Below, piece after piece: positions 1-10,546 of a stretch of DNA of 41,272 bases. Source of the stretch: Eximiradius proteiniborus (lineage in GTDB: Bacteria; Bacteroidota; Ignavibacteria; Kapaibacteriales; UBA2268). Both the position numbers and the translations under genes were made by a program. Below the pieces are notes generated by a model. It saw only the letters and a list, made by a program, of their open reading frames with translations, was not told the DNA's origin and made no database searches. The DNA lies in contig JAOAGZ010000017.1 of the NCBI GenBank assembly GCA_026415495.1, forward strand, positions 1 to 41,272. Direction: 5' to 3'. Numbering within the stretch: the first letter of the stretch is position 1; each line of letters starts with the position of its first letter.

Positions 1-397
1 GACTTATAGCAATAACTGTGAGACTTTTAGTAAAATCGCCTTCGATAATCTTCTTCAAGGCAAGCCCAATTGTCATTATTGGCAAGCTGCCGATGATAAC
101 AAACCAACCGAGTCGGCTATTAAGGCTTTGACGAGAAAAAGCAAGCCGGTTTTTCCCAAGGTTTTCCCGGAGGAATGCAGTTGGAATTTCATAAATTTCG
201 CGGCGAAAATACCAGAGAACAGAAAAAAGAGTGCCGAGTTGGATAATTGCAATAAAAGCAGTCCATTGCTCGGGGTGGGAGTGGTCGATAGTTCCGAAAA
301 GTTCGCCGAAAATTGTTAGATGAGCTGTAGAACTAATGGGGATGAATTCAGTAAGACCCTGTATTAATCCTAAGACAATAGCAACGAGTAAATTCAT
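1..397 (-). CDS. uppP: Undecaprenyl-diphosphatase UppP/BacA, N-terminal part (runs off the window edge)
   Basis: Reverse-strand translation from ATG at 397: MNLLVAIVLGLIQGLTEFIPISSTAHLTIFGELFG..., the characteristic BacA/UppP N-terminus (GLxQGLTEFxPISSxAHL). Missing from the ORF track because it has no stop inside the window. Confidence 0.92.
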   Translation of the reverse strand, partial: MNLLVAIVLGLIQGLTEFIPISSTAHLTIFGELFGTIDHSHPEQWTAFIAIIQLGTLFSVLWYFRREIYEIPTAFLRENLGKNRLAFSRQSLNSRLGWFVIIGSLPIMTIGLALKKIIEGDFTKSLTVIAIS

Positions 398-544
398 TAT
401 GAAAACTTATAGTTAAACAATAATATTATTGAAACATAATGCACTTAAAAAAACAAATTAAAAAGAATTATTGAAATTTGGAAAAGTGATTAGTATTTTT
501 TTCTTATTTTTGTAAATTATTTTGTTTTTTTGGGAGTTAAATAG

Positions 545-1288
545 ATGATTCGGCTAAATGTAAATATCGACCATATTGCAACAATACGAAACGCACGTGG
601 TGGGAATGAACCTGATCCTGTTTTTGCAGCATCGTTGGCAGAGTTGGCAGGAGCAAGCGGAATAGTATGTCATCTGCGGGAAGACCGTCGCCATATAAAC
701 GATAGAGACCTGAGACTTCTGCGGGAAGTTGTTCAGACGAAATTAGACCTTGAAATGGCAGCAAACGAAGAGATAATACAAATTGCATTGCAAACACGTC
801 CGGAATTAGTTACGATTGTTCCCGAAAAACGCCAAGAGCTCACAACCGAAGGCGGTTTGGATGTTGTTTCGCAGAGAGAAAAGCTTATATCGCTTTGCGA
901 GAGAATGCACGAGCGTGGAATAGAAGTAAGTTTGTTTGTGGAACCTGAAGAAAAGCAAATCACTGCTGCCAAGGAAGTTGGTGCGGATATGGTCGAGCTA
1001 CACACAGGAACCTATGCCAATGCAAAAACTCCCGAACGTTTCAAATTCGAATTAAACAGAATTATTAATGCTGCTGCTTTTGCCGGCAATCTTGAATTGA
1101 AAGTGGCTGCTGGTCACGGGCTTAACTATTACAATACAAAGCACATTTGTTACATTTACGAAATTGAGGAGTTAAGCATAGGGCATTCGATTATTTCTCG
1201 TGCTGCACTTGTTGGAATTGAACGGGCAGTAAAAGAAATGATTGAGCTTATAAACAATTCTACATTACACAGAAACATAGATATTTAG
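545..1288 (+). CDS. pdxJ: Pyridoxine 5'-phosphate synthase
   Basis: MIRLNVNIDHIATIRNARGGNEPDPV... with ITIREDRRHI-like (CHLREDRRHINDRD), ELHTGTYA and AGHGLNYYN motifs typical of PdxJ. Confidence 0.96.
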   Translation: MIRLNVNIDHIATIRNARGGNEPDPVFAASLAELAGASGIVCHLREDRRHINDRDLRLLREVVQTKLDLEMAANEEIIQIALQTRPELVTIVPEKRQELTTEGGLDVVSQREKLISLCERMHERGIEVSLFVEPEEKQITAAKEVGADMVELHTGTYANAKTPERFKFELNRIINAAAFAGNLELKVAAGHGLNYYNTKHICYIYEIEELSIGHSIISRAALVGIERAVKEMIELINNSTLHRNIDI

Positions 1289-1291
1289 TAT

Positions 1292-3214
1292 ATGTGTGGA
1301 ATAGCAGGAATATTCAATTACTCCGGACAGCAAAACGCTATAAGTCAAGAAATTTTAAAACAAATGTCTGATTGTATAGTTGAGCGGGGTCCTGATTCGG
1401 ACGGCACTTATATTTCTGAGGACAGATTGTGCGGGATGACCTTTCGCCGACTGGCAATAGTGGATCTTTCTGCAAACGGCAATCAGCCAATGCAAACTGC
1501 TGATGGACATTTCTCGATTGTGTTTAATGGCGAAATATATAATCATCTTGAAATACGCAAAGAATTAATTCAATTAGGTTTCAATTACCGTTCCAAAACT
1601 GACACGGAAACGATTCTGTATGGATATGTGAGCCGGGGAAAAGATATTTTGCAAAAAATGCTTGGGATGTGGGCAATTGCTATTTATGACAAACAAAGGC
1701 AGGAACTTTTTTTAGCGCGTGACAGAATCGGAATAAAGCCATTATATTTTTACAAAAAGAACGGAATATTTCTTTTTGCTTCGGAAATCAAATCAATTCT
1801 TGCTCATCCACTTACAGAGAAAGAATTTAATTTTGATGAACTGCCTAATTATTTAAATTATGGACTATCTTCCAACCGTGGCACTTTATTTAAAAATATA
1901 TACAAAATACCTGCCGGACACTTTTTAGTAATCAATAAAGATGGTGAAATTAAATTACAGAGGTATTGGAGCCCATTCAACAAGGAAAAGGAAATTGAAT
2001 TAGAGCAATTAAGCGACGAAGAAATCCAAAAGCAATTACTTGAATTATTGCGGCGGTCAATTGAAGCACGGATGATGAGCGATGTGCCGTTCGGAGTATT
2101 TCTTAGTGGTGGGATTGATTCGAGCGTAAATGTTGCTTTGATGGCAGAGTTAATGAACCGTCCGGTAGATACGTTCACTGTTGGCTTTCGACAACTCGAA
2201 AAGTATAATGAACTGCAATATGCAAGAAAAATTGCCGAAATTTTTAAAACGAACCATCGCGAAATATTAATTGATGAAAATGATGCGATAGGAATACTGG
2301 AAAAACTTGCTTATCGTGAGGACGAACCAAATGCAGACCCTGTGTGCATTCCGTTGTATTTTTTGTCGCGACTAACCCGCCGGAGTGGCACAATTGTGGT
2401 GCAAGTCGGCGAAGGAAGCGACGAACAATTTGCAGGATATCCGTGGATTGTTCAGCACTACAATGTGTATGAAAAATACTGGAAGCATTACATTAAACTA
2501 CCTGAAACAATCAGAAAATCTGCGTATTATGCTGCCAAACCTATATTGAGTGCAACAGGAAAAATTTTGGCACTTGATTATATCCGACGCGCTGCTTATG
2601 GTGAGCAATTTTACTGGAGCGGTATGCCAATTTTTTCTACGTGCCATTTGCAAAGACTATTTGCACCAAGCTTCGAACAATTAGTGTCGAAACCTGCCGA
2701 ATATGCTGATTATTTGCATAAACAAGCTCTTGAACTTTCGCCAGATGCAGATTATTATCAGCGGATGGCATATCTGGAACTTACACAACGGCTTGCTGAG
2801 CTTCTGCTTATGCGTGTTGATAAAGTTACAATGTCGCATAGTATTGAGGCACGAGTTCCGTTTTTAGACCATAGAATTGTGGAATTTTCTACTGCACTCA
2901 AAGCAAATCGAAAGATGCCAGACGGGAAAACAACTAAATACATTTTGAAAAAAGCAGTTGAAAGCATTTTGCCAAAAGATATTATTTACAGACGGAAGCA
3001 AGGATTTGCCGCACCCATAGAAGAATGGCTCCGGAAGGAATGGCACAAGTATGCCAAAAATGAAATTATTAACTCCCATTTTGTTCAAAATAGAATTTTC
3101 GATGAGAAATACATCGAAAAGCTTATTGCAGAACATCATTCATATAAAGCTAACAACTCGAAACAAATTTTCGCACTTCTGATGTTATCACTTTGGTGGA
3201 AAAAGTTTTTTTAA
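1292..3214 (+). CDS. asnB: Asparagine synthetase (glutamine-hydrolysing)
   Basis: N-terminal MCGIAGIFN (class II GATase Cys2), FNGEIYNH, and synthetase-domain SGGIDSS (PP-loop); 640 aa. Confidence 0.95.
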   Translation: MCGIAGIFNYSGQQNAISQEILKQMSDCIVERGPDSDGTYISEDRLCGMTFRRLAIVDLSANGNQPMQTADGHFSIVFNGEIYNHLEIRKELIQLGFNYRSKTDTETILYGYVSRGKDILQKMLGMWAIAIYDKQRQELFLARDRIGIKPLYFYKKNGIFLFASEIKSILAHPLTEKEFNFDELPNYLNYGLSSNRGTLFKNIYKIPAGHFLVINKDGEIKLQRYWSPFNKEKEIELEQLSDEEIQKQLLELLRRSIEARMMSDVPFGVFLSGGIDSSVNVALMAELMNRPVDTFTVGFRQLEKYNELQYARKIAEIFKTNHREILIDENDAIGILEKLAYREDEPNADPVCIPLYFLSRLTRRSGTIVVQVGEGSDEQFAGYPWIVQHYNVYEKYWKHYIKLPETIRKSAYYAAKPILSATGKILALDYIRRAAYGEQFYWSGMPIFSTCHLQRLFAPSFEQLVSKPAEYADYLHKQALELSPDADYYQRMAYLELTQRLAELLLMRVDKVTMSHSIEARVPFLDHRIVEFSTALKANRKMPDGKTTKYILKKAVESILPKDIIYRRKQGFAAPIEEWLRKEWHKYAKNEIINSHFVQNRIFDEKYIEKLIAEHHSYKANNSKQIFALLMLSLWWKKFF

Positions 3215-3289
3215 TTGTGGCATATTTCTTGCACAAATAAAAATACTTTTGAATTTCGACCAAAGTTGGTAATTTTGGAATGGGTAGTT

Positions 3290-4204
3290 ATGATTAAGAA
3301 AACGAAAAATATAATATTGCCATTGATATTGGCAGCGATTTTGTTTATTGGCTTTACTCAGGATAAAGCTAATAAAATTCCGGAGATTGCATTACCAGAC
3401 GAAGAAGAATTAGGCAAGCGTCATCCTATTCCACTACTTTTTTCTCCCGTTAAAGATACAATCTACGTTCTGGGCGATGAATATATAGAAATTTGTTTGA
3501 AAACACAGACAGCAAAATTAGTGCAAAGAAACGGGAATAGTTTTGAGTATAAAATCAGCTCGGGCAATCCGTTTATTTCGCAGGGAATTGAAACAACGAC
3601 AGGAATTTTTACAGTTCAATCGAAATCTCCAAAAGCAATATCGAAGCAATTTAATAACGCTGAGCTATTCTGGTGGGTTGGCTTTAATGGCAATATAGGT
3701 TTTCACGGGCTTGCAGGAAATGGTTATTATCATCATTTAGGTGTGAGGTCGTCTTCGCACGGATGTGTGAGAATAAGCCGCGAAGACGGTAAAGATTTAT
3801 ACGAAAAGGTGCGAGTAGGCACACCTGTAATGGTTTATAAATCTGAACCAGCAAGAATATTTGCTTTCGCTGATTTTGATGATTATGCCAAATCACCTTC
3901 TGCAATATTATTGAATGATGATGCAAGTATCAGAAGGTTTTTAAGCAATCGGCTCGACTATTTATATCAAGGGAAAGCCCATACAAAAAATAAAACACGT
4001 GTATTTATCGACGGTGCAACAAAATTGAGACAATTGAAAATATCGGAAGGTGATTTCGCGAAAGTGTCTATTATTCAGGAAGTACCAATCGGAGATGTTC
4101 CGCTATATATTGCTGAAAAAGACAAATTAAGAAGAAACGAAACATTATTTGTGCAAAAAAATAAGCAAAAAGAAGAGAGTTCAGAGAATAGTGATAAAAA
4201 GTAA
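3290..4204 (+). CDS. L,D-transpeptidase (YkuD-type) with N-terminal membrane/signal segment
   Basis: HGLAGNGYYHHLGVRSSSHGCVRISREDG matches the YkuD HG...SHGCVR signature. Start assigned to the internal Met followed by a hydrophobic segment (MIKKTKNIILPLILAAILFIGF); the upstream 25 aa of the ORF look non-coding. Confidence 0.88.
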   Translation: MIKKTKNIILPLILAAILFIGFTQDKANKIPEIALPDEEELGKRHPIPLLFSPVKDTIYVLGDEYIEICLKTQTAKLVQRNGNSFEYKISSGNPFISQGIETTTGIFTVQSKSPKAISKQFNNAELFWWVGFNGNIGFHGLAGNGYYHHLGVRSSSHGCVRISREDGKDLYEKVRVGTPVMVYKSEPARIFAFADFDDYAKSPSAILLNDDASIRRFLSNRLDYLYQGKAHTKNKTRVFIDGATKLRQLKISEGDFAKVSIIQEVPIGDVPLYIAEKDKLRRNETLFVQKNKQKEESSENSDKK

Positions 4205-4229
4205 AAATCACAAAATATTTTAATATTGC

Positions 4230-4260
4230 AAAAATCCCCAGCGTAGAGCCGGGGATTTTT
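4230..4260. terminator. Rho-independent-like hairpin, shared by the convergent L,D-transpeptidase and purC genes
   Basis: AAAATCCCC-agcgtagagcc-GGGGATTTTT inverted repeat flanked by A/T runs between convergent genes. Confidence 0.8.
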
Positions 4261-4263
4261 ATT

Positions 4264-5139
4264 TTAGGATTTGATTATCATTTCGAGAGCCATTTGGTAT
4301 TTTTCTAAAGTGCCGCTAATAATTTCGGGAGGCAGTGGCGGCGGAGGTGGCTGTTTGTTCCAGTTGGTGCTTTCAAGCCAATCACGAAGAATTTGCTTAT
4401 CAAAGTTTGTTTGAGGAACACCGGGAGCGTAGCTTTCCTTCAGCCAGAAGCGAGATGAATCCGGGGTGAGAGCTTCGTCGATAAGAATAATTTTGCCATT
4501 GATCATTCCAAATTCGAATTTTGTATCGGCAAGGATGATTCCACGCCCGGAAAGGTAGTTTGCTGCAAATTTATATAAATTGATTGAGGATTGCTCAATG
4601 ATACTGAAGACGCTATCTCCAAGAATATGCTTAGCCATTTCGGGAGAAATATTTTCGTCGTGTCCGGCTTCTGCTTTGGTGGAAGGAGTAAAAACAGGTT
4701 CGGGGAGTTGCTCGAATTCTTTAAGACCTGCCGGAAGAGGAATACCGCAGATAGTTTGGGATTTCAGATATTCTTTCCAGCCACTTCCTGCGATATAGCC
4801 ACGGACAATACATTCGACAGGAAGAGGAGAGCATTTTTTTACAATCATCGAACGACCATCCAAAGCCTGTCTGTATTTTTTGCAAACATCGGGATAATCA
4901 TCAACATTGGATGAAATGAAATGATTATCGATGATATGCTTAGTATTATTGAACCAGAATTCAGAAATTTTGTTAAGTATAATACCTTTGCCTGGGATAG
5001 GTTCCTGCATAATAACATCAAAAGCAGAGATGCGGTCAGTTGCAACGAACAAAAGGCATTCGCCGAGGTCATAGACATCCCGGACTTTACCCCGGCGAAT
5101 GAGTGGAATATCCTGAAAGTTTGTTTGGAAAACGTTCAT
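4264..5139 (-). CDS. purC: Phosphoribosylaminoimidazole-succinocarboxamide synthase
   Basis: GKVRDVYDLGECLLFVATDRISAFDVIM and ECIVRGYIAGSGWKEY motifs of SAICAR synthetase. Confidence 0.96.
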   Translation of the reverse strand: MNVFQTNFQDIPLIRRGKVRDVYDLGECLLFVATDRISAFDVIMQEPIPGKGIILNKISEFWFNNTKHIIDNHFISSNVDDYPDVCKKYRQALDGRSMIVKKCSPLPVECIVRGYIAGSGWKEYLKSQTICGIPLPAGLKEFEQLPEPVFTPSTKAEAGHDENISPEMAKHILGDSVFSIIEQSSINLYKFAANYLSGRGIILADTKFEFGMINGKIILIDEALTPDSSRFWLKESYAPGVPQTNFDKQILRDWLESTNWNKQPPPPPLPPEIISGTLEKYQMALEMIIKS

Positions 5140-7335
5140 TTAGAGCATTCCTGCAATAACAAGAGAAACTACAGCCATCAACTTAATAAGGATATTGAGC
5201 GATGGACCAGAAGTATCTTTGAAAGGATCGCCAACTGTGTCTCCGGTAACGGCAGCTTTGTGTGGGTCTGAACCTTTGTAATATCGCTTGCCATCGATTT
5301 CGACACCTTCTTCGAACATTTTTTTAGCATTATCCCAAGCACCACCAGCGTTTGCCTGGAAAACTGCAAGCAGAACACCTACAACAGTAACGCCAGCAAG
5401 CAAACCGCCTAATGTTTCTGCACCAAAGGCAAATCCAACAAATAGAGGAACAATAACAGCAAGAAGACCCGGAGCAATCATTTCACGGATAGCAGCTTTA
5501 GTGGAAATAGCAACGCATTTTGTGTATTCGGCAGCATCCTGTGCTTGGTGCAAAGCATCCAAATCTTCTTTGCTCCAATCTTTTTTATCTTTGTCTCCAT
5601 ATTTTTTCATTAAATCAAGAGCTTTAACCATAGAAGGGATTTCAGTGAACTGGCGACGAACTTCTTTTACCATACTCATAGCAGCGCGTCCAACTGCTCC
5701 CATAGATAAAGCACTGAAAACGAACGGAAGCACACCACCGATAAATAATCCAGCCATTACATTAGCTTTGGAAATATCTATTGATTTAATATGAGCAGCA
5801 GTCATAAATGCACCGAAAAGCCCCAATGCAGTAAGAGCAGCGGAACCGATTGCGAAACCTTTACCGATAGCAGCAGTAGAATTTCCGACAGCATCAAGTT
5901 TATCAGTGCGTGAACGTACTTCTTTTTCGAGTTCGCTCATTTCAGCAATACCGCCAGAATTGTCGGCAATAGGACCATAAGCATCAACTGCGAGCTGAAT
6001 ACCAGTTGTTGCAAGCATACCAACAGCAGCAATAGCAATGCCATAAAGACCAGCATAATAGAACGAACCAATAATTGCGATAGCGATAAGAATTACAGGA
6101 ATTGCAGTTGAAAGCATACCTGTTCCAATTCCGGCGATAATGTTGGTGGCGTGTCCGGTTAAAGACTGCATAGCAATTTTGCGAACAGGTGGTTTGCCTA
6201 AACCAGTGTAATATTCAGTGATGAAGCCAATACCAACACCCGCGAGGAGCCCAACAATAGTAGCGAGGAAAACACCGAGAGAAGTAATGGTAAACACTTG
6301 ATTATAAAGTGGGTCTTCGTAGAGCCATTGTTCGGGGAGAATCCAGTGAATAATCAAGTAGGAAACAACAATCATCAGCACAGCAGCAATACTTGTTCCG
6401 ACATTAAGTGCAGCCTGAGGATTGCCGCCTTCGCGAACTTTTACGAAAAATGTTCCGAAAATTGAGACAAGAATACCAGCACCTGCAAGGAAAAGAGGCA
6501 GAACAACAGCTGAAAGCCCTTTGAACATTGTTGTTTGAAATTCAGGAACTGCAAAGAAAGAAGCCCCAAGAACCATTGCAGCAACAATTGAACCGACATA
6601 AGATTCGAATAAGTCTGCTCCCATACCGGCAACATCGCCTACGTTGTCGCCAACGTTGTCGGCAATAGTAGCCGGATTAAGCGGATGGTCTTCCGGAATA
6701 CCGGCTTCGACTTTTCCAACAAGGTCGGCACCGACATCTGCTGCTTTTGTATAAATACCGCCACCTACTCTTGCAAAAAGAGCAATTGACGATGCACCAA
6801 AAGAAAAGCCAGTTACAACATTTACAACTTTCAATATAGCTTCGCTTGAACTTGCCCCATCAAAAGTGTTGTTGTATAGAAGGAAAAGAATACTCAAACC
6901 AGTAACACCAAGACCTACAACGCCCATACCCATAACTGAGCCGCCGTTGAAAGCAACGCGCAAAGCACTGTTTAGCCCTGTGCGAGCAGCATTGGTAGTG
7001 CGAACATTTGCTTTTGTTGCAACTCGCATACCGATAAAACCAGCCAACCCAGAGCAAAATGCGCCAACGATGAAGGAAAGCCCAACAAGTGGGTGAGTGT
7101 TTTCTGTGCTTGCTCCCTGAATTGTAAGCAGAATTGCAACAAGGACAACAAAAATTGCAATCATCTGATATTCTGCTTTGATGAATGCCATAGCACCTTC
7201 TGCAATGGAGCGAGCAATTCGCTGCATCCTTTCGTTGCCGGGATCCTGACTGCTAATCCATTTTGCCCTGATGTAAGTGTAAAGCAAAGCAATTATACCA
7301 GTCGCAGGAATTAAAAATAGTAGTGAATCCATCAA
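5140..7335 (-). CDS. hppA: Membrane-bound (vacuolar-type) ion-translocating pyrophosphatase
   Basis: 731 aa polytopic protein with [68 protein letters not shown] and [23 protein letters not shown]. Confidence 0.97.
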   Translation of the reverse strand: MMDSLLFLIPATGIIALLYTYIRAKWISSQDPGNERMQRIARSIAEGAMAFIKAEYQMIAIFVVLVAILLTIQGASTENTHPLVGLSFIVGAFCSGLAGFIGMRVATKANVRTTNAARTGLNSALRVAFNGGSVMGMGVVGLGVTGLSILFLLYNNTFDGASSSEAILKVVNVVTGFSFGASSIALFARVGGGIYTKAADVGADLVGKVEAGIPEDHPLNPATIADNVGDNVGDVAGMGADLFESYVGSIVAAMVLGASFFAVPEFQTTMFKGLSAVVLPLFLAGAGILVSIFGTFFVKVREGGNPQAALNVGTSIAAVLMIVVSYLIIHWILPEQWLYEDPLYNQVFTITSLGVFLATIVGLLAGVGIGFITEYYTGLGKPPVRKIAMQSLTGHATNIIAGIGTGMLSTAIPVILIAIAIIGSFYYAGLYGIAIAAVGMLATTGIQLAVDAYGPIADNSGGIAEMSELEKEVRSRTDKLDAVGNSTAAIGKGFAIGSAALTALGLFGAFMTAAHIKSIDISKANVMAGLFIGGVLPFVFSALSMGAVGRAAMSMVKEVRRQFTEIPSMVKALDLMKKYGDKDKKDWSKEDLDALHQAQDAAEYTKCVAISTKAAIREMIAPGLLAVIVPLFVGFAFGAETLGGLLAGVTVVGVLLAVFQANAGGAWDNAKKMFEEGVEIDGKRYYKGSDPHKAAVTGDTVGDPFKDTSGPSLNILIKLMAVVSLVIAGML

Positions 7336-7440
7336 AAACCTCTTAAATTAGTTAATTTTAATTGTTTAGTGATGCATAGAAATATTTGCAATTTTGTTCA
7401 AAAATAATCACAAATAAGGTAAATAAAAAATAAAAAAACA

Positions 7441-8718
7441 TTAATAATTAATGTCTGCAAGCAAATAGAACGAGCCGACGACAATAAAAGGTTCGTTTAC
7501 TGATTTAGCAAATTCGAAGGCTTGTTGTGGATTTTGCACTACTGTATTTGGAATTTCCAATGCTTCGGCTATTTGCCTGATGGAGTTTGCAGTCATTGCC
7601 CGCTTTGTAGATGGTTGAGTAATAATCAGCAAATTTGTAATATTCTTTATTATTTCCAGCATTTTATGCACATCTTTATCAGACATAGCACCGAAGACTA
7701 TGTTGAATTTTTCATTTGGGAAGACCAATTGTGAAGTTTCCGCAAGCTTTTCTATGGCAGCAGGATTATGTGCAGTATCCAGAATAATAACCGGAGATTG
7801 GGATAAAATCTGAAAGCGACCTGAAAGACCGGTATTTTCCACAACATTTTTGACTCCATTGTAAATAGCTTGCTGTGAGACATTGAAATATTGATTTATC
7901 TTTTCTATTGCCAATATTGCCAGTGAGTGATTTATTGCCTGATGGTTGCCAAAAAGCGGAGAATTGATTATGTAAGTGTTGGTATTAGTAGTTATTTGGT
8001 ACTGCATTGTGTAATCAGAATTCAATCCGATAATATTGGCAATTGCAGAATCTGACAGGATGAGCGGGCTATTTCGTTCAAAACAAATTTGCTCAAGCAC
8101 TTTATAAGCGTTCGAAGGTAATTTGCCTAAGAGCGTGGGCGTATTTTGCTTGATTATGCCTCCTTTTTCGAAGGCAATTTGTTCGATGGTGCTACCTAAA
8201 TAATCGGTGTGTTCGATAGCAATACTTGTAATAATGCTAAGAAGCGGCATTATTACATTAGTTGCATCCAGACGCCCTCCTAATCCAGTTTCAATAACTG
8301 CAATATCAACGTTGTTGCGAGCAAAGTAGTCGAAGGCAATAGCAGTAGTAATTTCAAAAAAAGTTGCATCAACGCTCTTCCCTATTTCCATATACTTTAT
8401 TGCGAGTTGAATTAAATCATCATCGGGAATTGTTTTGCCGTTTATCCGAACCCGCTCATTAAATTGTTTGATATGTGGTGAAGTGTAAAGTGCGGTGCGG
8501 TATCCTGCTTCTGCTAAAACAGAGGCAATAAGCGAAGCCGTTGAACCTTTGCCGTTTGTTCCTGCAATATGAATAGATGGAAATTTTTTGTGTGGGTTGC
8601 CAGATTTTTCGAGTAGATAAGCAATTCTATCAAGTCCGGGATTGATTCCTTTGCGTTCGAGCGAGAATAATTTTTCAAGTATTTTTTCTTTTGTATCAAA
8701 CATTTCAATCCTTTTCAT
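7441..8718 (-). CDS. folC: Bifunctional folylpolyglutamate synthase/dihydrofolate synthase
   Basis: IHIAGTNGKGSTASLIASVLAEAGYRTALYTSPHI...FNERVRING, VIETGLGGRLDATN. The ORF extends to 8805 but the region upstream of MKRIEMFDTKEK is not FolC-like, so the start is likely 8718 or 8703. Confidence 0.92.
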   Translation of the reverse strand: MKRIEMFDTKEKILEKLFSLERKGINPGLDRIAYLLEKSGNPHKKFPSIHIAGTNGKGSTASLIASVLAEAGYRTALYTSPHIKQFNERVRINGKTIPDDDLIQLAIKYMEIGKSVDATFFEITTAIAFDYFARNNVDIAVIETGLGGRLDATNVIMPLLSIITSIAIEHTDYLGSTIEQIAFEKGGIIKQNTPTLLGKLPSNAYKVLEQICFERNSPLILSDSAIANIIGLNSDYTMQYQITTNTNTYIINSPLFGNHQAINHSLAILAIEKINQYFNVSQQAIYNGVKNVVENTGLSGRFQILSQSPVIILDTAHNPAAIEKLAETSQLVFPNEKFNIVFGAMSDKDVHKMLEIIKNITNLLIITQPSTKRAMTANSIRQIAEALEIPNTVVQNPQQAFEFAKSVNEPFIVVGSFYLLADINY

Positions 8719-8784
8719 ACAAATAAAAACTAAAAAAAATCGTAAATAATTAATTACAATATTAATAACTATTTTGGAGATTTT

Positions 8785-9507
8785 ATGTCTAATAATTCTT
8801 TGCAAGGGAAAACAATATTAGTTACAGGTGCGAGCAAAGGGATTGGGAAAAGCCTTGTTGAGGTGCTTTCGAGATATGATTGCCGAATAATAGCTACAGC
8901 AACAAAAATGGATAGTTTTTCAAATTATGAAATTGCAAGCGATAAAATTGTGTTCGAAGCATTTGATTTAAATAATGAAAGTGAGATAATTGAAGGAATT
9001 GATAGATTAAAATCAAAAAAATTAATACCTGATATAATAATAAATAACGCAGGCGTAGGAATTTTCAAGAACTTTGCAGATTTTTCGAGCGACGAAATTG
9101 ACAAACTGATAAATATTAATTTCAAAGCACCGGTACTGATTTCAAAATCTTTTCTGCCGGAGATGCTTGAAAAACAATTCGGATTGTTTGTAAATATTAT
9201 TTCAGTTGCAGCAGTAGAAAGTTTTCACCGCTCATCACTTTATGGAGCTACAAAGGCAGCATTGCTGGAAACAATGAAAACAGTCAGAAAAGAATACAGA
9301 CATCAAGGCATTAAAGTGCTTAATATTTTGCCGGGAGCAACAAGAACGCCGATATGGTCGCCAAAAGTTGTCCAGCAATTCGGTGATAGAATGATGGCAC
9401 CCGAAGCACTTGCACAAGTGATAGTTACAAACATTGCTCTTGCAATAGAGCAGGACATTATGCCTGAAGAGTTCATTATTCGACCTCATTATGGAGATTT
9501 AGGATAA
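8785..9507 (+). CDS. Short-chain dehydrogenase/reductase (classical SDR)
   Basis: TGASKGIG cofactor motif, NNAGVG, YGATK (YxxxK) catalytic motif. Confidence 0.88.
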   Translation: MSNNSLQGKTILVTGASKGIGKSLVEVLSRYDCRIIATATKMDSFSNYEIASDKIVFEAFDLNNESEIIEGIDRLKSKKLIPDIIINNAGVGIFKNFADFSSDEIDKLININFKAPVLISKSFLPEMLEKQFGLFVNIISVAAVESFHRSSLYGATKAALLETMKTVRKEYRHQGIKVLNILPGATRTPIWSPKVVQQFGDRMMAPEALAQVIVTNIALAIEQDIMPEEFIIRPHYGDLG

Positions 9508-9553
9508 GAAGACAAAAACAATTAATCATTAGCAAATAGGAGAATTTTCAAAG

Positions 9554-10546
9554 ATGAAGGTATTAATTACTGGTGGAGCAGGATTTATTTTTTCGCGAGT
9601 TGCGGAATTTTGTCTGAATGCCGGATATGAAGTTGTAATTGTGGATAAGCTTACTTATGCGGGAGACCTGGCTCGAATAAATCACATTTACGACAGAATA
9701 AAATTCTATAAAGCAGATGTTTGCAATCAGAAAGATGTGTTTGACGTATTTGAGCGGGAAAAACCGCAAATAGTAATACATTCAGCCGCAGAAACTCACG
9801 TTGATAGAAGTATATTAGACGGGAAGCCTTTTCTGGAAAGCAATGTTATTGGAACTTATGTTTTGTTGGAGGCTGCCCGGCGTTATAATACAGAAAAATT
9901 CATTAATATTACTACTGACGAAGTGTATGGAGAACTTGGCGGCGAAGGGCATTTCCAAGAGACAAGCCCGCTACGACCGAACTCTCCATATGCAGTGAGC
10001 AAAACTTCTGCCGATATGCTGGGACGTTCATATTTGCGGACATATCAATTGCCGGTAATTACTGTTCGCCCGTCGAACAATTACGGTATGTTTCAGTATC
10101 CGGAAAAGCTCATTCCAGTGGTATTTCTGAAAGCATATAATAATGAGAAAATACCTGTTTATGGAAAAGGAGAAAATGTGCGCGAGTGGTTATTTGTAGA
10201 TGACACTGCCCGAGCAATGCTGAAAATTATCGAGAATGGGAAAATCGGAGAAATTTATAATGTGGGCAGTTCCGAAGAGCGGCGCAATATTGATGTGGTA
10301 AGGAAAATATTGGACATAATGGGCAAATCTGACGAACTGATCGAATTTGTGAAAGACCGCCCCGGACACGATTTCCGTTATTCGCTTTCCTGCGATAAAA
10401 TCAAACAAGAATTGGGGTGGCAAGCAGAAGTTGGTTTTGAGGAAGGTTTGAGAAGAACAATTGAATGGTATTTTAACAATATTGATTGGCTACTAAATAA
10501 AATTGAGCAATTAAGAAAATATTGGGAATTAGCTTACAAACAATGA
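9554..10546 (+). CDS. rfbB: dTDP-glucose 4,6-dehydratase (RmlB/RfbB-like)
   Basis: TTDEVYGEL, SPYAVSK, RPSNNYGMFQYPEKLIPV and RPGHDFRYS motifs of the RmlB family. Confidence 0.87.
   Translation: MKVLITGGAGFIFSRVAEFCLNAGYEVVIVDKLTYAGDLARINHIYDRIKFYKADVCNQKDVFDVFEREKPQIVIHSAAETHVDRSILDGKPFLESNVIGTYVLLEAARRYNTEKFINITTDEVYGELGGEGHFQETSPLRPNSPYAVSKTSADMLGRSYLRTYQLPVITVRPSNNYGMFQYPEKLIPVVFLKAYNNEKIPVYGKGENVREWLFVDDTARAMLKIIENGKIGEIYNVGSSEERRNIDVVRKILDIMGKSDELIEFVKDRPGHDFRYSLSCDKIKQELGWQAEVGFEEGLRRTIEWYFNNIDWLLNKIEQLRKYWELAYKQ

Noticed and set aside
128-319. 63-aa + strand ORF
   Set aside because: Antisense to the uppP coding frame; no recognisable motif or RBS.
5288-5794. 168-aa + strand ORF
   Set aside because: Lies entirely antisense to the well-supported hppA gene; low-complexity composition typical of a shadow ORF.
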